A DNA stretch of 10,474 nucleotides from Holophagaceae bacterium (lineage in GTDB: Bacteria > Acidobacteriota > Holophagae > Holophagales > Holophagaceae), in the NCBI GenBank assembly GCA_025355915.1, contig JANXYT010000393.1:1-10474 (forward strand), in the 5' to 3' direction. Positions 1 to 6,117 of this stretch are shown here, in pieces; position 1 is the first letter of the stretch; each line of letters begins with the position of its first letter. The notes below the pieces were generated by a model. It did no database searches and was not told where the DNA came from. It saw only the letters and a program-made list of their open reading frames with translations. Position numbers and translations under genes: made by a program.

Positions 1-1
1 A

Positions 2-1672
2 AAGGACTTCTCCTTCTCCGTGCCCCGCCCCAAACGCTCCAAGCTCAATGTCCGCGACACGGGCCTGCGGCCCCCCTTCCGCTACTTCATGGAGCAGGAG
101 ATCGCCTCGGCCCCGGACAACCTGGACGAGGTGCTGCGCTACTACTTCCGCACCCCGGAGACCGAGGGCCTGTTCGGGGCCTTCGAGGATCGCAAGGACC
201 TCTGCAAGGCCCTGGTGGACAAGGTGCTGGCCCTCTACGGGGCGCCTGACGAGGCCGCCCTGGCTGCGGCCTTCAAGGCGCTCCTTGCGGATCCCACCCA
301 GCGGGAACTGGCCACCCGCGTGAAGCCCCATGCGGAGATCCTCCACGCCCACCAGGGCCAGCCCGTGTCCGACGAGCGCCAGCTCATGGCCGATCTGGGC
401 CGCCTCGCTCCCGAGGCTCAGGACACCCTGGCCCTCTTCGATCTGCTCTTCGTGTGGAAGAAGCGTCGCCGGGTCACGCGCCACCTCATGGAGCTGGTGC
501 AGGCCATCCGCGAAACCCAGAAAGAGGGCGGCCGCGTCTTCCTGGTGGCCTCGGGCACGTCGTTCCACGCCGCCCTGGTGGCCGCCACCTTCTTCAACAA
601 CCTCTCGGGCGTGGCCGTGTTCCCGTGCAACCCGGGCATGTTCCGGTCCATGTACCTGAACACGCTTCAGGCCAGGGACCTGCTCATCGGCATCACGCAG
701 TCCGGCGAAACGAAGGACCTGGTGGATATCTTCACGGACGTCCGCGCCCGGGTGCCGGGTCTCCGGCGCATCGCCCTGGTGAACAACGAGAACAGCCGCA
801 TCCCCCAGGAGCTGACTGAGTTCTACCTGCCCATTCTCTGCGGGCCCGAGATTGCCGTGGCCGCCACCAAGAGCTTCATTAACCAGGTGGCCATTCTCTA
901 TGTGCTGGCGGCCTCCTTCTCCCTCACGGAACGCAAGATCGCCGCGAACCTGGAGCGGGCGAAGGACCTCATCGCCGAGACCCTCCGCCTGTGCGAAGCA
1001 GATGTGGAAGTAGCCGCGGAGCGCCTCTACCTGGAACCCTCCCTGCACATCCTCGGCACCGGTCTCATCGGATTGGCCCGGGAAGGCGCCCTCAAGATTC
1101 GCGAAGTGGTCCTCAACCACGCCGAGGGCTACGATGCCGCCGAGTTCAAGCACGGCCCCAACACCATCCTCGGGAAGAACACGCTGTTCTCCATTCAGGA
1201 TCTGGCGAGTCTCCTGGAAGTGTACGAGCAGCACCGGGACGGGCGTCCCTTTGCCGGGGGGATCGAATCCCTCCAGGCCTGGCCGGAGCTGGTGGAAACG
1301 CGCTTCTCCAACTACCCGCTGCTCTTCGTCTGCCCCAGCGAGGAGCGCGACATCCGCATCACCATCAGCCAGATCCACACCCACAAGATCCGGGGCGCGG
1401 ACATCCTGCTCATCGCCGAGAAGCAACCCGAACTGGCCCGGGCCGTGGCCGGACGGCCCATGGGCGATGATCGCTACTGGTCGAAGTACATCGAGGTGCC
1501 CTTCAGCGGCGACCCCAACCTCTTCGTCTTCGCCGCCACCGTGATCCTGCAGCGCCTGGCCTTCCGCATGTCGGTGCTGAAGATGGAGTACCTCAACCGG
1601 CTGACCGTGGCGGACCACGGCGTCCACCCCGACGCCCCCAAGAACGTCTCCAAGTCGATCACGGTGGACTAA
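2..1672 (+). CDS. glmS: GlmS-like glucosamine-6-phosphate synthase, isomerase (double SIS) part; 5' end outside window
   Basis: Two SIS (sugar isomerase) domains matching the C-terminal half of GlmS, which converts fructose-6-phosphate to glucosamine-6-phosphate, the entry step to UDP-GlcNAc for peptidoglycan and LPS. Visible hallmarks: ASGTSFHAAL (first SIS, about base 550), ITQSGET (about 690), a GPEIAVAATKSF segment like the family GTEIGVASTKAF (about 840), LGTGLIGLAREGALKIRE (about 1050), EFKHGP (about 1143; the His matches the catalytic His of the isomerase) and the C-terminal SKSITVD, whose Lys matches the GlmS active-site Lys. The frame is open to the left edge and begins in what looks like the linker after an N-terminal glutaminase domain, so I read this as a gene cut by the window. 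The GTG at 20 is an alternative start that would give a glutaminase-less enzyme. Oddity: about 100 extra residues before the first SIS motif and about 45 extra after KHGP compared with E. coli GlmS. The fold is certain; substrate is inferred. Confidence 0.85.
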   Translation, partial: KDFSFSVPRPKRSKLNVRDTGLRPPFRYFMEQEIASAPDNLDEVLRYYFRTPETEGLFGAFEDRKDLCKALVDKVLALYGAPDEAALAAAFKALLADPTQRELATRVKPHAEILHAHQGQPVSDERQLMADLGRLAPEAQDTLALFDLLFVWKKRRRVTRHLMELVQAIRETQKEGGRVFLVASGTSFHAALVAATFFNNLSGVAVFPCNPGMFRSMYLNTLQARDLLIGITQSGETKDLVDIFTDVRARVPGLRRIALVNNENSRIPQELTEFYLPILCGPEIAVAATKSFINQVAILYVLAASFSLTERKIAANLERAKDLIAETLRLCEADVEVAAERLYLEPSLHILGTGLIGLAREGALKIREVVLNHAEGYDAAEFKHGPNTILGKNTLFSIQDLASLLEVYEQHRDGRPFAGGIESLQAWPELVETRFSNYPLLFVCPSEERDIRITISQIHTHKIRGADILLIAEKQPELARAVAGRPMGDDRYWSKYIEVPFSGDPNLFVFAATVILQRLAFRMSVLKMEYLNRLTVADHGVHPDAPKNVSKSITVD

Positions 1673-1685
1673 ATAATCTGGAATC

Positions 1686-1714
1686 AATAACATCGTGTAC
1701 GATTTTCAGTTATT
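1686..1714. promoter_or_regulatory. Nested inverted repeat in the AT-rich gap upstream of ric
   Basis: The gap 1673-1745 is strikingly AT-rich against the GC-rich surroundings. It contains outer arms AATAAC (1686-1691) and GTTATT (1709-1714), with an inner dyad ATCGT-GT-ACGAT (1692-1703). A second dyad, TGAC-N7-GTCA, lies at 1725-1739. These are visible directly; use as operators for ric is inferred. No -35/-10 pair is convincing, and the dyads do not match the FNR (TTGAT-N4-ATCAA) or NorR (GTCA-N3-TGAC) consensus. Confidence 0.4.
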
Positions 1715-1777
1715 AAAGAAAACATGACCTTTTTAGTCAAGATGTGATCCTCGGCACCCCCTGGCCGGCCCATCCTG

Positions 1778-1797
1778 GGTGTCAGGGGACGGTCCCC
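1778..1797. repeat. Hairpin-forming string resembling a dispersed intergenic repeat, just before ric
   Basis: GGTGTCAGGGGACGGTCCCC ends three bases before the ric Shine-Dalgarno. Within it GGGGAC (1785-1790) and GTCCCC (1792-1797) are perfect inverted arms around one base; as RNA it would fold as GGGGA-CGG-TCCCC. From memory, closely similar strings recur as intergenic repeats, sometimes near REP-associated transposases, in several environmental bacterial genomes. Only one copy is present in this window, so repeat status is unproven. Confidence 0.35.
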
Positions 1798-1812
1798 GCC
1801 GAGGAATCCGCC

Positions 1813-2529
1813 ATGAACACGGAACTGAACACCAAGCTGGGTGACCTGGTCATGGCCAGGCCCGAAACCATGCGCTACTTCGAGCGGCTGGGCATCGATT
1901 ACTGCTGCGGCGGTCACCGCAGCCTTTCGGAGGCCTGCCAGGTCGCTCACCAGGATCCGGCGGAGGTCCTGAAGGGCCTGGCTACCCTGCAAGCCCCGGC
2001 CACTGGCGTCCCCTCGCTCCGCGACTGGACCCAGGCCCCGCTCGTGGACCTCATCGGGCACATCGTGGCCACCCACCACGACTACCTCCGCGAGGAACTG
2101 CCCCGGCTGGAAGGGCTGCTCGAGAAGGTGCTGCGGGCCCATGGCGAAAACCATTCTGAACTGGCCCGCGTGGGCGAGCTCTACCGGGCCCTGGTGGCCG
2201 ACCTTATGCCGCACATGATGAAGGAAGAGCAGATCCTCTTCCCCTTCATCATGTCGATGGAGCAGGGTCAGACGGGATCAGCCTGCTTTGGCACCGTGCA
2301 GAGCCCCATCCGCGTCATGGAGCTGGAGCACGAGGCCGTGGGCGCCCTGCTTACCGAACTGCGCGAACGCACCGACGCCTACACCGTGCCCCCAGACGGC
2401 TGCGCCACCTTCCGCGCCCTCTATGACGGGTTCGAAACCCTGGAACGGGACCTGCACTTGCACATCTACCTGGAGAACCAGATTCTTCATCCCCGCGCCA
2501 GGGCCATGGAGGCCGGCGTCCACGCCTGA
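1813..2529 (+). CDS. ric: Iron-sulfur cluster repair di-iron protein (RIC/YtfE/ScdA family)
   Basis: Cytoplasmic protein of 238 residues, close to the family norm. It helps restore Fe-S clusters damaged by nitric oxide or oxidants. The N-terminal ScdA_N (DUF542) domain, about 1-60, carries the diagnostic LGIDYCCGG with Cys31-Cys32. The C-terminal hemerythrin-like domain, about 75-230, keeps the full set of di-iron ligands seen in E. coli YtfE: His89 (HHDYLREELP), His134 and Glu138 (HMMKEEQILFP), His173 (ELEHE), and His217 and Glu221 (HIYLENQILHPR). I chose the ATG at 1813 because GAGGAA at 1801-1806 sits six bases upstream and the family N-terminus begins here. The in-frame GTG at 1744 would add an unrelated, proline-rich leader. 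The gene has its own AT-rich upstream region and looks monocistronic, converging with a small gene that ends 11 bases away. Family members are commonly induced by NO through NsrR, FNR or similar regulators; which one acts here is unknown. Confidence 0.95.
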   Translation: MNTELNTKLGDLVMARPETMRYFERLGIDYCCGGHRSLSEACQVAHQDPAEVLKGLATLQAPATGVPSLRDWTQAPLVDLIGHIVATHHDYLREELPRLEGLLEKVLRAHGENHSELARVGELYRALVADLMPHMMKEEQILFPFIMSMEQGQTGSACFGTVQSPIRVMELEHEAVGALLTELRERTDAYTVPPDGCATFRALYDGFETLERDLHLHIYLENQILHPRARAMEAGVHA

Positions 2530-2540
2530 AACCTTGGGTC

Positions 2541-2759
2541 TCAGTGGGCGTCCTGGAGGCTCCACCGGTCCGTGCAGCCGTGGCTTTCGACCACCTGGCG
2601 CGCCCTCCGCATGCGGAGGGTGTGCTGGACCGTCTGCATGATGGTGAACAGCTGGTCATGGATGCCCAGCCGCGCCAGGTCCGCTTCGGTGAACCAGGTG
2701 ATGCCATTCCCGTCCTTGCGGTCCGTGTGGTCCGTCAGGATCTGTTCAGTGATGCCCAT
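2541..2759 (-). CDS. Small uncharacterised protein, 72 residues
   Basis: I do not recognise this protein. It is hydrophilic, without signal peptide or membrane segment, with a charged N-terminus (ILTDHTDRKDGNG), a middle segment EADLARLGIHDQLFTIMQTVQHTLRMRRARQVV that is probably helical, and one Cys near the end (SHGCTDRW). Reasons to call it real: a strong Shine-Dalgarno (GGAGG, six bases before the ATG) on the minus strand, heavy G/C use at third positions, and a length that neatly fills the space between ric and plsC. It converges with ric (11-base gap between stops) and diverges from plsC, leaving 45 bases for both promoters. The overlapping plus-strand frames in the same stretch lack a comparable start site. 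Function unknown. Confidence 0.7.
   Translation of the reverse strand: MGITEQILTDHTDRKDGNGITWFTEADLARLGIHDQLFTIMQTVQHTLRMRRARQVVESHGCTDRWSLQDAH
2603..2620. repeat. Perfect 18-bp palindrome inside the small gene
   Basis: CCCTCCGCATGCGGAGGG is a perfect palindrome with 9-base arms and no spacer, and it stops extending at 2602/2621. It lies within the minus-strand coding sequence (codons for TLRMRRA). There is no T-run on either side, so it does not look like an intrinsic terminator. It may be chance or a protein-binding site. Confidence 0.6.
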
Positions 2760-2804
2760 GGGAGACCTCCAGAACTGCTAGCTTGAATAGCACGAGGAGG
2801 CGCC

Positions 2805-3551
2805 GTGGCCAACTGGCGGGACACCGGATTCGGGGGGAGTGTGATGATGGTTTGGGCCCTGGTGACGGTGCCCCTGACTGTCATGGGCATCCTGCTCGCC
2901 GTGCCCTTTCTCGGCCGGCGCCGGGCCTTCTACACCGTGGGCCCGCTGTTCGCGCGCGGCATGGCCTGGTTCTGCCATGTTCCCTTCACCTTGCAGGGCT
3001 GGGACAAAATGCCCGAAGACATTCGTGAAGGTCGGCAGCCGGTGATCTTCATGTCGAACCATGAAAGCCAGATGGACCCGCCCATCCTGGTCGCCGCCCT
3101 GCCTCTCCCCGCCGTCTACATCGCCAAGCAGGAACTCAAGTACGTCCCCTTCATCGGCTGGGCCGCCTGGGTCGCGGGCGTGATCTTCATCGACCGGGGG
3201 GATCGGGACCGCGCCATCCGCAGCATCCATGACGCCGCCATGCAGATCCGGGGCGGCAAGAATGTGGTGATCTTCCCGGAGGGCACCCGCAGCCGCACGG
3301 GCCAGATGCTGCCCTTCAAGAAGGGCGGCTTTGCCCTGGCCCTGGACGCTGGCGTGCCCATCATCCCCATGGCCACCGTCGGCGGCTTCCAGGTCCTGCC
3401 CCCGGACACCCTGAGGTTCCGGCCCGGACGCTACACCGTCCTCATGGGCGAGCCTGTGAATCCTTCCGACTACGCGAGCCGTGAATCCCTCATGAAGGAA
3501 GTTCAGGGACGCATCGAGGCCCTGGTGGCCGAGGCGAGAACCGCCTATTGA
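2805..3551 (+). CDS. plsC: 1-acyl-sn-glycerol-3-phosphate acyltransferase (PlsC/LPLAT family)
   Basis: Membrane-associated enzyme expected to acylate lysophosphatidic acid to phosphatidic acid, the second acylation step in phospholipid synthesis. The 248-residue length fits the family. A hydrophobic N-terminal segment, about 13-36 (MMVWALVTVPLTVMGILLAVPFL), anchors it. The catalytic motif is NHESQMDP with His86-x4-Asp91; the acceptor-phosphate motif is FPEGTRS (157-163); GVPIIPMA matches the last conserved block. The GTG at 2805 is preceded by GAGGAGG (2794-2800) at a short four-base spacing. An in-frame ATG at 2844, behind GGGGGAG, is a reasonable alternative that would remove 13 residues. 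It diverges from the small gene on the left and converges with the kinase gene on the right, where the two stops overlap by seven bases (3545-3551). Substrate preference within the LPLAT family cannot be read from sequence. Confidence 0.92.
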   Translation: MANWRDTGFGGSVMMVWALVTVPLTVMGILLAVPFLGRRRAFYTVGPLFARGMAWFCHVPFTLQGWDKMPEDIREGRQPVIFMSNHESQMDPPILVAALPLPAVYIAKQELKYVPFIGWAAWVAGVIFIDRGDRDRAIRSIHDAAMQIRGGKNVVIFPEGTRSRTGQMLPFKKGGFALALDAGVPIIPMATVGGFQVLPPDTLRFRPGRYTVLMGEPVNPSDYASRESLMKEVQGRIEALVAEARTAY

Positions 3552-6082
3552 AACGCCGGATCCTGCTGGGCCACGCGGAGCTTGCCAGGGTGGAACCGGT
3601 CGGCCAGTTCCACCATGGAATGAGCGGCGGCCCGATCGCCGAGTTGCGCGACCATGCGGGCCATGAAATAGAGGTTCACTGAAATCACCCGCCGCTCATT
3701 GTGTTTCCTCGAGGCCAGATCGATGGCCGCGACCTTCTGGCGGTAGGCCTCGAAGCGAGCCCGGGCGCCCGCGCCATCCCCCGCCACGGCCTGCTTCACG
3801 CCCGCCAGCAGGACCGTGTTCGAATGCTCGGGGGGCCAGACTCCTTCGAGTTCCTTGAGGTAGGTTTCCGCGGCCGCCCGCTGGTGGCGATCCCAGGCCG
3901 CATACGCCATGAGGCTGCGGAGCACGTTGGAGCCGGGGATCTCCTGCAGCCCGGCCCGCAGGCGCGCTTCCGCCTCCTGGCTGCGTCCCATCCACAGCAG
4001 GGCATCGGCGGCGGTGACATAGGCATATTCCGCGGCGGGACGCAGGGCGATGGCGCGATCGGCATGCTGCAGGGCCGCGGAGAGTTCACCCTGGTTCTGG
4101 AGGAGCACGCCGAATCGGTGGTGGGCCTGCCAGCCCTCGGGAAACAGGGCGAGGGATTTCTCAAAGTACCGGCGGGCGGCCAGGTGGTTGTCCTCGCCCT
4201 CCAATCCGGCGAAGACATCGGCCAGCAGGTCATAAGCCTTGTGATCCGCCGGGTCGAGACGCACGGCCTGGAGCGCAGAACGACTGGCACCCTCCAGATC
4301 ACCCAGCCGCAAGAGGATGGATCCCAGCGCCCGGTAGGCCTGGGAGGCACTGGGGTCCAACAGGATCGCCTTCTCTGCCGCGGTCTTCCCCTGGCGCAGC
4401 AGCGCTTGGGCCTCGTCGTACCGGCCCTGGCTGAGGGCCGTGGTGGCACCCAGCTCGGCCAAGGTCCACGCATACTCGGCGCGAGCCGGGGCATAGTCGG
4501 GCTCCCCCTCGATGGCCGAGGCGAGCAACGTGTTGGCCAGCCGGACCGAGTCCTGGTTCCCATCGGTGATGACCTGGAGCGCCTTGGTGTAGAGTTCGCG
4601 CGTTCTCGGCAGCCTGGCCTGGGAGCGCAGGGCACCCGGATCGCTCCCGAGCCCCATCTCCTGCGGGAGCCGCTGCTGAAGCTCGTCCTCGAGTTTCAGC
4701 AGATCGGTCACGGGCCGGTCCAGCTGGAATTGGTGCAAGGTCGCGCCGCGGACCGCATCCAGCACGCGGACCCCCAGGCGCAGTTGACTGCCCACCACCT
4801 GGTAGCTTCCCAACACCAGGAGTTCCGCCTTGAGCTGACGGCCCAGCTCTCCGACAGCCTTCGGGGCCTGGCCGGGGGTGTCGCCCAGTTGGTGCATGGC
4901 CTCCACCACCCGGAGCCGGTCCACCACGGCCAGGTCATCCCGCCGCACCAGCCCAAAGGCCATGGCATCGGCAAAGCTGTTGCTCAGCCAGGCATGTTCT
5001 GTGTCCGGTCGCAGCTGTTCCAGGGGCAGGATGGCCACCACCCGGCGGCCCTTCGTGAAATCCTCCCGCGAGGCCCGTCGCGCTTCTCCCAGGCCCGTGG
5101 CGTCCGAGCGGCGCAGCCACCACAGGCCCAGAACCGCCCCCAGGAGCACCACGGCACCAGCGGCAGCCAGGATCCAGCGCCAGTGGGGTGTGCGGAGCCC
5201 TGGCACCGGCTGTCCCAGATGGGGCACCGCGGCGGTGGTGGTGGTCTCCGCCAGACCGACCGCGAGGGCCTGCAGGTTCGGAAAGCGCTCCTTCGGCGCC
5301 TTCGCCATCAGGCGATGGACGGCATCCTGCAGGGTCCTGGGAAGGTCGGGTCGCGCCTCAGCCAAGGGCCTGGGTTCATCCCGGGTCACCGCGTAGAGCG
5401 TGTCCACCAGGTTGCCGCGAAGGAAGGGATGCACGGCCGTGGCCAGCTCGTAGAGCACCACCCCCAGGCTGAATTGATCCGATTGTCCCGTGAGCGGCTG
5501 CCCATTGGCCTGCTCAGGGCTCATGTAGGCGGGCGTGCCCTGGCTGTAGCCGGGCGCGGTCCGTTCCACCAGGGTCATGTGATGGGAGGTGGGACCCGGC
5601 GGATGCTCCTCCACGCCCCGGCGGGCGATGCCGAAATCCAGGATCTTCAGCTCACCCTCGTCGGTCAGCAGCAGGTTCTCCGGCTTGATGTCGCGGTGGA
5701 CGATGCCCTTCTGGTGGGCGTGGGACAGCGCCGAAGCCGCCTGCCGGGCCAGGCTCTGAAGGGCATCTCCAGCCAGGGGCCGGCCCACCAGGGCCCGCAG
5801 CGTGCGCCCCTCCACCAGCTCCATCGCGATGTAGGGCGTGCCGGCCACCTCACCGGCGTCATAGATGTGGGCGATGTTCGGGTGGTTCAGCTGGCAGGCG
5901 AGTTTGGCCTCACCGATGAGCGCCTTGCGGCGCAGGTCGTCCGCATCCTTCAGGATCTTGAGCGCCACTTCGCGCTCGAGGCGCAGATCGAGGGCCCGCC
6001 AGACCTCACCCATGGCCCCCTCCCCCAGACGGGAGAGCAGTCGGTACGAACCGAAATGGAGGGGGTCGGAGGTCAAGCGCAT
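3545..6082 (-). CDS. Membrane-anchored Ser/Thr protein kinase with TolB/FlgO-like and TPR C-terminal region
   Basis: Hanks-type kinase of 845 residues. The cytoplasmic kinase domain, about 13-275, has glycine loop GEGAMGEV (20-27), Lys42, Glu58 in helix C, catalytic loop HRDIKPEN (129-136), DFG (149-151) and GTPAYMSPE (182-190), so all key catalytic residues are present. One transmembrane helix follows (about 303-323, WILAAAGAVVLLGAVLGLWWL). The outer part begins with a region at about 346-455 (VVAILPLEQLRPDTEHAWLS...) resembling the TolB-N/FlgO-like module common after such kinases, then about five or more TPR units from about 530 (for example LLRLGDLEGASRSALQAVRLDP). This layout implies an external protein-interaction or sensing domain controlling an internal kinase. 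The ATG at 6082 has only AAGG directly against it and no spaced Shine-Dalgarno. Divergent from the sigma-54 activator across 35 bases. Substrate unknown; phosphorylation of the neighbouring regulator would be speculation. Confidence 0.95.
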   Translation of the reverse strand: MRLTSDPLHFGSYRLLSRLGEGAMGEVWRALDLRLEREVALKILKDADDLRRKALIGEAKLACQLNHPNIAHIYDAGEVAGTPYIAMELVEGRTLRALVGRPLAGDALQSLARQAASALSHAHQKGIVHRDIKPENLLLTDEGELKILDFGIARRGVEEHPPGPTSHHMTLVERTAPGYSQGTPAYMSPEQANGQPLTGQSDQFSLGVVLYELATAVHPFLRGNLVDTLYAVTRDEPRPLAEARPDLPRTLQDAVHRLMAKAPKERFPNLQALAVGLAETTTTAAVPHLGQPVPGLRTPHWRWILAAAGAVVLLGAVLGLWWLRRSDATGLGEARRASREDFTKGRRVVAILPLEQLRPDTEHAWLSNSFADAMAFGLVRRDDLAVVDRLRVVEAMHQLGDTPGQAPKAVGELGRQLKAELLVLGSYQVVGSQLRLGVRVLDAVRGATLHQFQLDRPVTDLLKLEDELQQRLPQEMGLGSDPGALRSQARLPRTRELYTKALQVITDGNQDSVRLANTLLASAIEGEPDYAPARAEYAWTLAELGATTALSQGRYDEAQALLRQGKTAAEKAILLDPSASQAYRALGSILLRLGDLEGASRSALQAVRLDPADHKAYDLLADVFAGLEGEDNHLAARRYFEKSLALFPEGWQAHHRFGVLLQNQGELSAALQHADRAIALRPAAEYAYVTAADALLWMGRSQEAEARLRAGLQEIPGSNVLRSLMAYAAWDRHQRAAAETYLKELEGVWPPEHSNTVLLAGVKQAVAGDGAGARARFEAYRQKVAAIDLASRKHNERRVISVNLYFMARMVAQLGDRAAAHSMVELADRFHPGKLRVAQQDPAFQ

Positions 6083-6117
6083 CCTTAAATGAAATCTATG
6101 GGAAGTATACCTTTCGG
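6083..6117. promoter_or_regulatory. Short divergent promoter region between kinase and activator genes
   Basis: Only 35 bases separate the two start codons, and the stretch is AT-rich. GTATAC (6105-6110) is a palindrome; on the minus strand it supplies TATACT, a good -10 hexamer about 21 bases before the kinase ATG. On the plus strand it supplies TATACC, which would place transcription start almost exactly at the ATG at 6118. I see no matching -35 for either direction. Promoter function is inferred. Confidence 0.4.

Noticed and set aside
1753..1765. Sigma-54-like GGCAC...GC upstream of ric
   Set aside because: GG and GC are separated by nine bases instead of the required ten, and the TTGC half is missing, so it does not qualify as a -24/-12 promoter.
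1744..1812. Upstream GTG start extending ric by 23 residues
   Set aside because: The added leader is not family-like and there is no ribosome-binding site before the GTG, whereas ATG 1813 has GAGGAA at proper spacing.
2544..2786. Plus-strand open frame overlapping the small minus-strand gene
   Set aside because: It lacks a Shine-Dalgarno and has poorer codon character than the minus-strand frame, which has a strong start site.
3701..6088. A 795-codon open frame on the plus strand opposite the kinase gene
   Set aside because: It is the mirror of a gene with complete kinase, membrane and TPR motifs. Its translation is low-complexity (Gly, Gln, His, Arg rich) with no recognisable domain. Long antisense frames are expected in GC-rich DNA.
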